From NCBI GenBank assembly GCA_024628785.1, contig CP102405.1, forward strand, positions 2,232,001-2,296,000: DNA of 64,000 nt, in the 5' to 3' direction. The translations under genes were made by a program, and so were the position numbers. The number at the start of each line of letters is the position of its first letter. Position 1 is the stretch's first letter. Positions 43,083-51,739 of the stretch are shown one piece after another. The notes under the pieces were generated by a model that was not told the origin of the DNA, made no database searches, and saw nothing but the letters and a program-made list of their open reading frames with translations. This DNA comes from Fusobacteria bacterium ZRK30 (GTDB lineage: Bacteria > Fusobacteriota > Fusobacteriia > Fusobacteriales > Fusobacteriaceae).

Positions 43083-43667
43083 ATGAAAATTAATAATTTA
43101 TGGGAAGAACTCAATTTTGAGATAAATACCTGTAAGATTTTTAAGAAAAGTGAAAAAGACAGTAAAGTATTATTAGGAGGGGGAAACAGAAATTCCGACC
43201 TTTTATTTATAGGAGATGATCCTAATCTTTTTGAGGACGACAATCTGAGGGTGGCTCCTAACAGCAGCGGTGCATTTTTTAAAAACCTGTATGAATTGGT
43301 CGACCTGTCACCTGAAGAATTTTATCTTACCAATATTGTAAAGTGCAATTTAAGGTTAAAGGACCTTTCAGAGGAAGAGAAAAAGATCTATGCAGATGTT
43401 TTGGATATGCAGATTGCTCTGTTAAATCCTAAAGTAATCGTTACCTTAGGCCAGGAGGTCAGCCGATTTTTGCTGAGAGACAATACATTAAAGATTTCTG
43501 AAATCCGTGGAAAAACTTACGATTGGGATGGTGGAATCAAAGTAAATCCTACCTACGATCCTAATTTTTTAATCAGAAACAGTGACAAGAAAAAAGGCAG
43601 CCCAAAATGGCTCACTTGGAAAGATATGGAGGAGATCAAAAAAAATATGGAGAATATCCATGGATAA
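43083..43667 (+). CDS. Uracil-DNA glycosylase-superfamily protein (atypical)
   Basis: 194 residues with the superfamily outline: LLFIGDDPNLFEDDN (usually GEAPGxxED), NIVKCNLR (usually NxxKC), LLNPKVIVTLGQEVSRFLL, and NPTYDPNFLIRNSDKKKGSPKW (usually HPAYLLRN...K). The catalytic-side residues of motif A and the His of the last motif are replaced, and only two cysteines are in the usual Fe-S region, so activity on uracil is uncertain. GGAGG site before the ATG. It overlaps the next gene by eight bases. Confidence 0.75.
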   Translation: MKINNLWEELNFEINTCKIFKKSEKDSKVLLGGGNRNSDLLFIGDDPNLFEDDNLRVAPNSSGAFFKNLYELVDLSPEEFYLTNIVKCNLRLKDLSEEEKKIYADVLDMQIALLNPKVIVTLGQEVSRFLLRDNTLKISEIRGKTYDWDGGIKVNPTYDPNFLIRNSDKKKGSPKWLTWKDMEEIKKNMENIHG

Positions 43668-44214
43668 AAAACAAATAAGATCTGAAGTTTTAAAAAAAAG
43701 AAATAACCTATCCAAGGAATTTATTAAAAAATATTCTGAAGAGATTTTTAATGTACTTATTAACTCTCCTATGTATAACGAGGCTGAAGTTGTTATGTCA
43801 TATATGAATTTTAAAGGTGAAGTAGATACCGACTTTATAAATAACCATATTTTAAAGAGTGATAAAACTCTAATCCTGCCAAAAATGTTGGAAGATGGTG
43901 GGTTAGCAGGAGTTATCTACGATGATTCTAAAAAATTTAATGATGATAACTCTTTTAAAATTAAAGAGATCAACGGAGCTTATATAGACATAAAAAAAAT
44001 AGATTTAATTATAATCCCAGGAGTAGCTTTTGATTTAGATGGTAATCGTGTAGGTTTTGGAAAGGGATACTATGATAAGTTTTTAAAAAATTATTCCGGT
44101 CTCATCGTAGCTCCTTACTATGAATTTCAATTATATGAAAGTGTTCCATGGGAAGTCCACGATAAAAAAATAGATTATTTATTGGGAGTATCTCTTAAAA
44201 AAACTTCCAATTAA
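43660..44214 (+). CDS. 5-formyltetrahydrofolate cyclo-ligase
   Basis: Converts 5-formyl-THF to 5,10-methenyl-THF with ATP. 184 residues from ATG 43660 (MDKKQIRSEVLKKRNNLS), chosen because homologues begin with this segment and GGAG lies seven bases upstream; the longer frame from 43582 reads through glycosylase sequence. Motifs: VVMSYMNFKGEVDT, LIIIPGVAFDLDGNRVGFGKGYYDKFL, VAPYYEFQ. Ends before a large terminator. Also known as ygfA/fthC. Confidence 0.93.
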   Translation: MDKKQIRSEVLKKRNNLSKEFIKKYSEEIFNVLINSPMYNEAEVVMSYMNFKGEVDTDFINNHILKSDKTLILPKMLEDGGLAGVIYDDSKKFNDDNSFKIKEINGAYIDIKKIDLIIIPGVAFDLDGNRVGFGKGYYDKFLKNYSGLIVAPYYEFQLYESVPWEVHDKKIDYLLGVSLKKTSN

Positions 44215-44226
44215 GAAGTCCGTCTA

Positions 44227-44270
44227 TTAAATAAAAAAACTCAAGGATATCCTTGAGTTTTTTTATTTAA
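44227..44270. terminator. Bidirectional terminator between cyclo-ligase and fimbrial chaperone genes
   Basis: A perfect 44-base palindrome with GC core CTCAAGGAT / ATCCTTGAG and flanking A7/T7 runs. It serves both convergent transcripts. Confidence 0.9.
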
Positions 44271-44324
44271 CTTTCTTTTTTCCCTTCACTTTCCTCTTCA
44301 ACCTTTCCTTCGTTTATTTCTTCC

Positions 44325-45164
44325 TTATTTTTTTTTCTCTAACTCTTTAAAATACTTTTCTTTGGTTATTTTTTCTATAGAAAGAATTTTTTCTCCTAAT
44401 TTAAACTCACTATATTCTGCTTCTCCTTCCTCGACCTCTTTTTCCTTCCTTTTAACTCTATAATAATATTCTATCTTCATTCGATTAGCATTTTTAGAAA
44501 TTTTATTCAACTCTACAACAGAATCAAAATAATTTTCCCTCATTGCCTTTCCCACCAATAAATCTTCAGCTTTTAATTTTTTCATATTTTCATAATAAAT
44601 TATCTTATAAACTACATCCAAGGCTGTTGTTCCTGTATTTGTAATTTTAGATACTAAATATGTTTTCTTATTATCGGTAACAACCTGAAAATCATCAAAA
44701 ACACCACCATACTCTAATTTGCCACTATAGCCATATACTGTAGAAACTAATATATGAATTATATCTAAACTAACTTCTACCTTCCCCTCATCTTTCTCAC
44801 TATTATTGTATTTTTTTACCGGTATTTCCTCAAATACCAGATGACTTCTATATTCTCCATCTACCAGACCCTTTGGAGGTCTGGCAGCCATCCTAATTAC
44901 TTTTTTACTATTAGGTTTAAGATAGACAATTTTAGGGTATACTATTACCCAATCCCCCATATAGAGATCTTTTGTTTTTTGGTCTTCAGGTCTTTCAGAA
45001 TAAATTCTTATTTTTTTTAATTTATTGGTACCGTTTTTCAGATAAATTTTCTGGGTTCCAGGTCTGTCTAAACTTATTTTTTGAATTTGAGGAGCTACCT
45101 GAAAATTTGCGTATAGCGTTGAAATCATCAATAAATATATGAATATAGTTCTTCGTTTTATCAT
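44325..45164 (-). CDS. Fimbrial chaperone-like protein (PapD-fold), with A9 tract at its 3' end
   Basis: 279 residues from ATG 45164, which has AGGTGG upstream. A signal peptide (about 1-19, TLYA) is followed by two Ig-like domains: PQIQKISLDRPGTQKIYLKN, YLKPNSKKVIRMAARPP (the G1-strand region of chaperones) and LVSKITNTGTTALDVVYKI. This is the plan of periplasmic chaperones that hold pilin subunits. It follows the usher gene. The coding sequence ends in nine A followed by TAA; removal of one A opens a frame with 18 more charged codons up to the terminator at 44267. Confidence 0.75.
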   Translation of the reverse strand: MIKRRTIFIYLLMISTLYANFQVAPQIQKISLDRPGTQKIYLKNGTNKLKKIRIYSERPEDQKTKDLYMGDWVIVYPKIVYLKPNSKKVIRMAARPPKGLVDGEYRSHLVFEEIPVKKYNNSEKDEGKVEVSLDIIHILVSTVYGYSGKLEYGGVFDDFQVVTDNKKTYLVSKITNTGTTALDVVYKIIYYENMKKLKAEDLLVGKAMRENYFDSVVELNKISKNANRMKIEYYYRVKRKEKEVEEGEAEYSEFKLGEKILSIEKITKEKYFKELEKKK

Positions 45165-45173
45165 TAACACCAC

Positions 45174-47774
45174 CTATTCCTTTTCATAAGAGATAACTTT
45201 AAAGTTGTAATCCTCATAATAACTTCCATATTTATCTAATTTAATATTCAATTTCTTAGTTTTTTCTTCAAATTTTAAAACACCTTCTCCCCTGTAATCT
45301 ATCTCTAAGATATATTTCCCAGGAAGAATTTTATCCAGCATATAAAACCCCTCTGGCTCCAATTTTTGTTCCTTTACAATCTTACCATCGAGAGTCTTTA
45401 ATTGAATATAAAGCTGAGATATTATAGGAAAATATTTTATTCCATCTACTGTATCACCGCGGAATTCCAAATCTCCCATTATCACTGAAATAGATTGGAT
45501 AGGGACATCCATATGACCGCCAGTTGCCGGATATAATTTTATATATTTTTTCTCATTGGCCGGTTCTAACATGGGATCCAATGTCTCTATATTAACCTCA
45601 AAATCCTTCACTTCATAGGAACTGATATTATCTATAAAATACATACCGTCTGCTCCAGTTACTCCTTTTTTCCTTCCAACATTTACCTCTACACCTTCTA
45701 ACAATTTTTCCCCTTCATCAAATTGATCATTATTATTGTCGTCCATGAATACCTTTCCTTCCATCCAAGATCTGCTTGGATATGGATTGGAATTATTTGT
45801 AAATGGCTTTTCTAAAATAATAGTTTTTTCCATGTCTACACCAGCACTATAATCCGTTTCCTCGTCATCATGAACTAAATAACCTACAATTTCTAACCAA
45901 TTAAATACTTTATATCTGGCTTCTAATCCTGCTTCGTATTCATTTCTACTATTATACTTCACAAAAATACCTGCTTTTATTTTATTATTTTCTGCAGTTT
46001 TAAGAGCTATTTTTAGATCTGTTTTATCTTCAAATTCTTCGAAATCAGAGTTTATTTGGACAACAAAATTAAGACTGGTATCGTAGACTTCAATATTACT
46101 ATTAGAATAATTATAATAAACTTGAGGAGTTCCGTAGTTCTCTGAAAATGGATAAACCAATCCTAATTCATGAGAGATCTTATCTTTATTCCTATATATA
46201 CCAACACTACCATATTCCTCTATATATCCAAATTTATCTAAATTATCATATCTCAAATTATATCCCCAATACCTGTTTATAATCCCTCTCCAATCAGCAA
46301 TATACCTGTTCTCATAGCCTTCTAAAAAGGCTATAAAATCACTATACATATATCCTTCCAGAGAAAGTACATTTCCTCCAAATCTTTGTCTTACCTTCCC
46401 TATATGGGTATATCTATTTTCAGTATCATACTCCATATCATAGATCTCTGAAAACTCAAAATATGTAGGGTAGTTCACTGCACCAGTTGTGTAATACAAA
46501 TTCAATCCCACTAATTCTGTAGGATAATTATAAGTAATCTCTCCCTCTCTATTTTCTGTAAGATCATTTATATATTCAGTTCCTATAGTAAGATTATTAG
46601 TTAACCCATAGGAAACTTTAATATTTCCCTCTACAGCTTTCTCCTCTATATCTACTTTTTTTTCTTCCTCGTCCTCATTTATTTCTCTATAAGTTCCTAT
46701 TAGAAGACCATAATCTATCTCACCTTTTTTTAGAATTTTGCTTCCACTCATCATGGAAACTTGTTTTATCTCTATAGAACCATCAAAATTATATATTTTT
46801 ATTGTATATACATCGTTATAATTTTGAATATTTATATTTTCAAACAGATAAGTCCCATCTTCTCCTACCCGAGTAAACTTATATAGAGTCCCATTTCTAT
46901 AAAGTTCTACTCTTGAATTAAAAGGTGCAAATCCTCTAATAGTCGTTTGTCCAATCTCTACATCTCCAACTCCATTCCAGTCTTGAATAGCTATTCCTGT
47001 TAAATTCTTAGAACCTAAAAACTCATAGGTCTGCATATAGGCATCTCCTACAATTATGCTTTTTTCATCTATAATTTCATTGTATGTTAAAGCTGTATAT
47101 CCCAAATAAGTATCCGGATGAAAAAATCCTGTGGTAGTAAAGTCACCGTATAACATGTGGGTATCATACCTTGCTGAAAACGTTCCTTCCTCGTCTTCTA
47201 TATTATAATTAGTATATCTTGGTCGGAGCACTCCCGGCGTAAATAGCTTTCTATCCTGAGAATATACATCTCCATCATCTACACCTTTCTTGCCGTCAGT
47301 CCCCAATCCTTTGAGCCTTTCTTCCTGCTCCAGATAGATCTCATAGGGAGTTTTAAACTTAGTTTTTAACTTAAGAATATATGTTTCTGTACTCCATTCG
47401 TAACTTTCTAATTTAAATACCTGAGATAGATCTGTCCCCCTTATATATAAATCTTCCTCTCCTGTAATATATCTAGTATCTCCATAATAAAACTTATAAT
47501 CTCTTTCTCCCATCCTGCCATAAATTACTTTCTTTTCCCTGTCTATTTTCATACCCCTGGCCATGGTCAAGGCAAATAAGTTCATTACACTTACATAGGG
47601 TTCTTCTAGAGAATAATCCATATATATGGGAAAAAATGAATATTTGATTTTTTTATTTACATTTATCTCTATATACCCCTCTTCATAACTTCCCTTAAAC
47701 TCCTCTCCAAATGAAATTATAGAGCATAATAATAAAAATATAATTATTTTCTTTCCCATCATATTCACCCCCAT
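45174..47774 (-). CDS. Outer-membrane usher-like protein, divergent
   Basis: 866 residues with a signal peptide (about 1-23, SFGEE). An N-terminal domain with two Cu-amine-oxidase-N-like units (YVSVMNLFALTMARG; YIRGTDLSQVFKLESYEW) is followed by a long beta-rich barrel region. A plug-like insert carries TIRGFAPFNSRVELYRNGTL and VGEDGTYLFENI, as in usher plugs, and then GEIDYGLLIGTYRE. After the barrel comes an SdrD-B/prealbumin-like domain (EGKVFMDDNNNDQFDEGEKL) and a further beta domain. Together with chaperone and pilin-like neighbours this indicates a chaperone-usher secretion pore. Identity to known ushers looks low. Confidence 0.75.
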   Translation of the reverse strand: MGVNMMGKKIIIFLLLCSIISFGEEFKGSYEEGYIEINVNKKIKYSFFPIYMDYSLEEPYVSVMNLFALTMARGMKIDREKKVIYGRMGERDYKFYYGDTRYITGEEDLYIRGTDLSQVFKLESYEWSTETYILKLKTKFKTPYEIYLEQEERLKGLGTDGKKGVDDGDVYSQDRKLFTPGVLRPRYTNYNIEDEEGTFSARYDTHMLYGDFTTTGFFHPDTYLGYTALTYNEIIDEKSIIVGDAYMQTYEFLGSKNLTGIAIQDWNGVGDVEIGQTTIRGFAPFNSRVELYRNGTLYKFTRVGEDGTYLFENINIQNYNDVYTIKIYNFDGSIEIKQVSMMSGSKILKKGEIDYGLLIGTYREINEDEEEKKVDIEEKAVEGNIKVSYGLTNNLTIGTEYINDLTENREGEITYNYPTELVGLNLYYTTGAVNYPTYFEFSEIYDMEYDTENRYTHIGKVRQRFGGNVLSLEGYMYSDFIAFLEGYENRYIADWRGIINRYWGYNLRYDNLDKFGYIEEYGSVGIYRNKDKISHELGLVYPFSENYGTPQVYYNYSNSNIEVYDTSLNFVVQINSDFEEFEDKTDLKIALKTAENNKIKAGIFVKYNSRNEYEAGLEARYKVFNWLEIVGYLVHDDEETDYSAGVDMEKTIILEKPFTNNSNPYPSRSWMEGKVFMDDNNNDQFDEGEKLLEGVEVNVGRKKGVTGADGMYFIDNISSYEVKDFEVNIETLDPMLEPANEKKYIKLYPATGGHMDVPIQSISVIMGDLEFRGDTVDGIKYFPIISQLYIQLKTLDGKIVKEQKLEPEGFYMLDKILPGKYILEIDYRGEGVLKFEEKTKKLNIKLDKYGSYYEDYNFKVISYEKE

Positions 47775-47830
47775 ACATTTTGACTTAGATAATTCTTAAT
47801 CTAAATAAAAAAATTTCAGCTGTTAAGAAT

Positions 47831-48193
47831 CTAATTTGCATACCTAACTTTTACAGATAGATTATCTGTAATAGTCCTGCGTCCTTGTATATTGTTTAAT
47901 TCTAATTTTATATCTAATCTGAACTTCCCCCTTCCATTACCATCCAACTTTATCTCTTTTCTTCTGGGTCTGATAATCATTTTATTTCCATCTAAATCAT
48001 AGGCTTCTGGAACTATAATTTCCACAACTCCCCCGGATTTCCCCTCTACATAAACCCCTACATCGGTCAATGAAACACTTCTATCTCCTTCGACTACTGT
48101 TCCAAAATTAAGTGGATCTATACTTGAAATTTCTAACGAAAAAGTAAAACTCATAACCAAAAAAAATAACAAAATTAGCTTTTTCATATTCAT
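47831..48193 (-). CDS. Small secreted DUF4402-like protein, probable minor pilin
   Basis: 120 residues. A signal peptide (about 1-19, FTFS) precedes a single beta-rich domain: IDPLNFGTVVEGDRSVSL, then VEIIVPEAYDLDGN and a C-terminal TITDNLSVKVRYAN. The NFGTV start and final alternating strand are like DUF4402/fimbrial subunits that are completed by donor-strand exchange. It lies between the pilin-like and usher genes, so it is probably an adaptor or tip subunit. Weak family call. Confidence 0.6.
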   Translation of the reverse strand: MNMKKLILLFFLVMSFTFSLEISSIDPLNFGTVVEGDRSVSLTDVGVYVEGKSGGVVEIIVPEAYDLDGNKMIIRPRRKEIKLDGNGRGKFRLDIKLELNNIQGRRTITDNLSVKVRYAN

Positions 48194-48321
48194 TCATCTC
48201 CTCTATATTTAATAAATTCTTCTTATTTTTAAATACAAAATAAGTTTTAATTTTCCTTTTATATAAATTTTAATTTCGATCCTAAAAAAATTAACTATTA
48301 TTTATTTCTATAATTAACAGC

Positions 48322-48358
48322 AAAAAATAAGCAGGCTTAAAGCCTGCTCGTTTTTTTT
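48322..48358 (-). terminator. Terminator between the pilin-like gene and the rest of the fimbrial operon
   Basis: GAGCAGGCT / AGCCTGCTT on the minus strand with a TTA loop, followed by TATTTTTTG. It lies after the first gene of the fimbrial set, so most transcripts may contain only the pilin. Confidence 0.8.
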
Positions 48359-48370
48359 ACCTATTGCTTA

Positions 48371-48988
48371 CTATTTGTATTCTGCTCTAGCAACTATAAC
48401 ACCAAATTTCAATCCAGCAGAACCAACATCATTAAAGTATGCGTCTACTTCTATTTCTTTCATTCCACCATATAATGTAACCATTCTTGATGCAGATTCT
48501 ATACCAGGAGTTAATGTACGTGTTTGCATAGGGTAGAAACCATTATGACCCTTAATAGTTACTTTACCAGGAAGGTTAAATAATCCACCATAGAATTTAA
48601 ATTTAATTTCTGCAGGTCCCATACCTTTAACTCTAAATCCAATATCACCAATATTTAATCCGTCACCAACAACTGCTTGAGTATACAAGAAGTCTATTTC
48701 AGATTCAATTTTAATAGGTTCAAGTACATTAAGAAGAATATGAGTAGCAGCTTTATCTTCCCAACCTCTACCTTTGTCTCTGAATATATTGACAGCTTTG
48801 TCATTGTGTACTGCGTTATCATTAGTAGTTATGTCACCAAATCCATTTCCAAGTGCATTACTTTTAATAGTTACAGGAGTATACATAGTGTCAGGAGTTC
48901 CTAACCCATTAAAAGATATACCTTCAGTTACTGCAAATGCAGTTGATCCAATAGCTAATATGGCAGCAATCAATAATAATTTTTTCAT
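48371..48988 (-). CDS. Secreted pilin-like protein, probable major subunit
   Basis: 205 residues from ATG 48988, which has GGAGG eight bases upstream; the GTG at 48997 overlaps that site. A clear signal peptide ends at AFA (about residue 19). The mature protein is Gly-, Asn- and beta-rich with no Cys (GISFNGLGTPDTMYTPVTIK; late GMKEIEVDAYFNDVGSAGLK). Its final alternating strand (GLKFGVIVARAEYK) fits a donor-strand-completed subunit. No family recognised; the role is inferred from the neighbours and the very strong expression signals. Confidence 0.6.
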   Translation of the reverse strand: MKKLLLIAAILAIGSTAFAVTEGISFNGLGTPDTMYTPVTIKSNALGNGFGDITTNDNAVHNDKAVNIFRDKGRGWEDKAATHILLNVLEPIKIESEIDFLYTQAVVGDGLNIGDIGFRVKGMGPAEIKFKFYGGLFNLPGKVTIKGHNGFYPMQTRTLTPGIESASRMVTLYGGMKEIEVDAYFNDVGSAGLKFGVIVARAEYK

Positions 48989-49204
48989 CTTTCCCACCTC
49001 CGAAATTAAAAAGACAATAAGCTTTTAACTTCAGTATTTTCCTTGATGTTCTCTTGCTTTACATATAAATTGTTCCCTATCTATAATAAAAAATCTAACG
49101 CTCAACTCCCCTTTCATTCACTTTTAAAACCAGAGTAAACGTTCAATTTAGTTGGTAGAAGTGAATCCCTATATGAGCATATTCAAAAAAAATTTAAACT
49201 TTTT

Positions 49205-49235
49205 CAAAAAAAAATGACCTTCTACTGAAAGTCAT
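49205..49235 (-). terminator. Terminator after the minus-strand ArsR gene
   Basis: ATGACTTTC / GAAGGTCAT on the minus strand (one G-U), loop AGTA, then nine T. Confidence 0.8.
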
Positions 49236-49243
49236 ATTCTTTA

Positions 49244-49507
49244 CTATATATTTAATGCTTTTAAAATATCTTTTACACTTTCCTCTGAAACCTTGTAACA
49301 AACTTTTTTCCCATTTTTTCTGGAGCATACTATCCCTGAATTTCTGAGGTGTGCCAAATGCTGGGAAGCACTGGATTGGGATACATTTAGAAGCTCTTCC
49401 AAATTTCCTACACAAATTTCATCTCTAAGTGATAACTCTCTCAAAATTCCTAATCTTATTGGATTAGACATCATCTTAAGTAGTAAGGTTGCTTTTTCTA
49501 TAGTCAT
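49244..49507 (-). CDS. ArsR-family transcriptional regulator
   Basis: 87 residues: LLKMMSNPIRLGILRELSLRDEICVGNLEELLNVSQSSASQHLAHLR and the wing SRKNGKKVCYKVS. The ICVGNLEE motif replaces the metal-binding ELCVCDL, so it is a sulfur- or redox-type (BigR/SqrR-like) rather than a metal sensor, with Cys at about 32, 60 and 69. It starts 11 bases after the MBL hydrolase gene, so the two are probably co-transcribed; pairing of an ArsR with an MBL hydrolase is common in sulfide/persulfide detoxification. Confidence 0.88.
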   Translation of the reverse strand: MTIEKATLLLKMMSNPIRLGILRELSLRDEICVGNLEELLNVSQSSASQHLAHLRNSGIVCSRKNGKKVCYKVSEESVKDILKALNI

Positions 49508-49518
49508 CTTTTCCTCCC

Positions 49519-50142
49519 CTAAATAATTCCATTCCTCGTTAAATTTTCTTTTTCATCCCCAATAGTAGTCATCCCTGAATGGCCATTATATACCTTGGTA
49601 TCAGCAGGCAGAGTGTCACATAACTTTTTCAAGCTGGCAAATAAGCTCTTTCCATCACTGGTCGGCAGGTCATATCTTCCATAACTTCCCTTAAACATAG
49701 TGTCTCCTACAAGAACTATCCCTGATTCCTTATGATAAAAACATTTTCCACCCTGAGTATGTCCCGGAGTATCTATCACTACAAACTCATCTATAGTATC
49801 TCCATCCTTTACTGTTTTGTAACTATCTTCATATTTAAAATCTATCTTAGCCAGATAATCTGAAAGACTCAGAGCAGAATCTGTAAAAAATTCCTTCTCT
49901 TCCTCCCCTATATATACCTCTACATTGGGATAGATCTCCTTTAATTTTAATAATCCCGCAATATGATCGTAGTGACCATGGGTAAAAATTACTTTTTTTA
50001 AAGTTAAATTATTTTCCTCTATAAAGTTTTCTAATTCCGATAAGTTGGCTCCACCACAATCAAATAAAAGAGCTTCTTTATCTTTCCAGACTAAAAAACC
50101 ATTTGTCGGCATCATTCCAAGTTTAAATTCTTTTATATTCAT
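49519..50142 (-). CDS. MBL-fold hydrolase, glyoxalase II-like
   Basis: 207 residues. Metal motifs: FTHGHYDHIAGLL (HxHxDH), VVIDTPGHTQGGKCFY, VLVGDTMFKGSYGRYD, and VYNGHSGMTTIGDEKENL. The pattern is that of the hydroxyacylglutathione hydrolase/persulfide dioxygenase-like group, with a cytoplasmic location (no signal). Co-transcribed with an ArsR regulator. A minus-strand promoter-like TAGACG-17-TATAAT lies at 50184-50212. The exact substrate is not evident. Confidence 0.85.
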   Translation of the reverse strand: MNIKEFKLGMMPTNGFLVWKDKEALLFDCGGANLSELENFIEENNLTLKKVIFTHGHYDHIAGLLKLKEIYPNVEVYIGEEEKEFFTDSALSLSDYLAKIDFKYEDSYKTVKDGDTIDEFVVIDTPGHTQGGKCFYHKESGIVLVGDTMFKGSYGRYDLPTSDGKSLFASLKKLCDTLPADTKVYNGHSGMTTIGDEKENLTRNGII

Positions 50143-50183
50143 CTTTTATCTCCTACTTTCATCAATAAATTTAATTTTTTTAC

Positions 50184-50212
50184 ATTATACACCTTAATAA
50201 AGTGGCCGTCTA
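50184..50212 (-). promoter_or_regulatory. Predicted promoter of the MBL hydrolase/ArsR pair
   Basis: On the minus strand TAGACG and a perfect TATAAT separated by 17 bases, with TG just upstream of the -10 box. The leader to the ATG at 50142 is about 36 bases. Confidence 0.5.
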
Positions 50213-50312
50213 CAATATAATTATATTTGAATACTTGTAACAACATTAACATATTTTTTATCAAATTACAATCAATTCCATAATCCATTGTGAATTTTAT
50301 ATCTTTCGTATA

Positions 50313-50348
50313 TAAAAATAAATGAGCCCAGAGGCCCATTTATTTTTA
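50313..50348 (-). terminator. Terminator after ychF
   Basis: TAAAAATAAATG-GGCC stem with its complement (one mismatch) around a short loop; A/T flanks allow function in both directions. It lies about 60 bases after the ychF stop. Confidence 0.6.
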
Positions 50349-50409
50349 TTACTTTAATAAACTATAAAAACTAAGGTTATCTTCTATGAATATAACTTCA
50401 CTTTACTCT

Positions 50410-51504
50410 TTATACATTGAATAAGAATTCCATTAAATCTCCGTCTTTTACAATATACTCTTTTCCTTCAAGTCTAAGTGATCCTGCTTCCTGGGAACCC
50501 TTCCAACCATTATTTTTAACAAATTCATCATAACCTACTACTTTGGCCCTGATAAATCCTTTTTCGAAATCAGTATGGATCTCTCCAGCTGCTTTAGGAG
50601 CAGTGTCCCCTACCTTTATAGTCCATGCTCTAACTTCTTTTACACCTGCTGTAAAATAAGTTTGAAGACCTAATAACTTATATCCCCCACGGATAAGTCT
50701 GTTTAATCCAGGTTCAGTTACTCCTAGTTCCTCTAAAAACATTTCTCTATCTTCCTCTTCCATCTCCTGTAATTCAGATTCAACCTGAGCTGATACGATT
50801 ACAACCTCTGCATCAAGATCTTTTACATATTCAATTACCTGCTCTACATATTCGTTTCCTGTAGCAAGGTCACTATCAGATACATTAGCAGCAAACATCA
50901 TAGGCTTTACTGTTAACAATTGGTATCCCTTTATAGTATCTAACTCTTCCGGAGTTAACTTTAATGTATTTAATAACTTAGAATCTTCCAAGTGAGTTTT
51001 ACATTTTTCCAACACTGGAATCAATGCCATAGCTTCCTTGTTTTTAGCTCTGACTAATTTAGCCTGCTTTTCTATACCTCTCTCTATAGCGTCTAAATCC
51101 GCCAGGATAAGTTCAGCATTTATTACTTCGATATCTCTTATTGGATCTACAGAGCCATCTACATGTACTACATTTTCATCCTCAAAACATCTTACAACCT
51201 GACATATTGCCTGGGTATTTTTGATATGTGTTAAGAATTTATTTCCCAACCCTTCTCCACCGGCTGCACCTTTTACTAATCCTGCGATATCTGTAAACTC
51301 TACTGTAGCATGTTGTACTCTCTGAGGGTTTATTATCTTAGATAGTTCCTCTAGTCTGCTGTCAGGTACTGTTACCATACCTACATTTGGCTCTATGGTA
51401 CAAAAAGGGTAGTTTGCTGCTTCTGCTGCTCCTGCCTTTGTTATTGCATTAAATAATGTTGATTTACCTACATTTGGTAGTCCAACGATCCCTATTCCAA
51501 TCAT
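50410..51504 (-). CDS. ychF: Redox-regulated P-loop ATPase YchF
   Basis: 364 residues, the usual size. It opens GIGIVGLPNVGKSTLFNAITKAGAAEAANYPFCTIEPN (P-loop and switch I), then DIAGLVKGAAGGEGLGN (G3), NVSD in place of NKxD (hence the ATP preference), and a C-terminal TGS domain (FFTAGVKEVRAWTIKVG to FLFNV). A conserved, single-copy ribosome-associated protein. A strong AGGAGG site precedes the ATG. Confidence 0.97.
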   Translation of the reverse strand: MIGIGIVGLPNVGKSTLFNAITKAGAAEAANYPFCTIEPNVGMVTVPDSRLEELSKIINPQRVQHATVEFTDIAGLVKGAAGGEGLGNKFLTHIKNTQAICQVVRCFEDENVVHVDGSVDPIRDIEVINAELILADLDAIERGIEKQAKLVRAKNKEAMALIPVLEKCKTHLEDSKLLNTLKLTPEELDTIKGYQLLTVKPMMFAANVSDSDLATGNEYVEQVIEYVKDLDAEVVIVSAQVESELQEMEEEDREMFLEELGVTEPGLNRLIRGGYKLLGLQTYFTAGVKEVRAWTIKVGDTAPKAAGEIHTDFEKGFIRAKVVGYDEFVKNNGWKGSQEAGSLRLEGKEYIVKDGDLMEFLFNV

Positions 51505-51739
51505 CTTTCTTTTGCCTCCTAAAATTCTTTTTTATTGCTTAGAAATTTATAAAATTATGTAATAAATTAAGTTTTAAAAATTTAAACTATTCCTAAGTGA
51601 ACGCAGCTTACCACTGCTTTTTTTACCATTAATTTTATCATTTATAACAAGTAATTACAAGGTAATCTCTGAAAGTTACATTTTTTAAATTTCAAATTTC
51701 TTCTAAGTTTTTTTATATCTTATAATTTTTTGAGTAATA

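Noticed and set aside
50139-50339. 66-codon minus-strand ORF upstream of the MBL hydrolase
   Set aside because: It overlaps the predicted promoter and start of the hydrolase and the ychF terminator, and has no ribosome-binding site or recognisable sequence.
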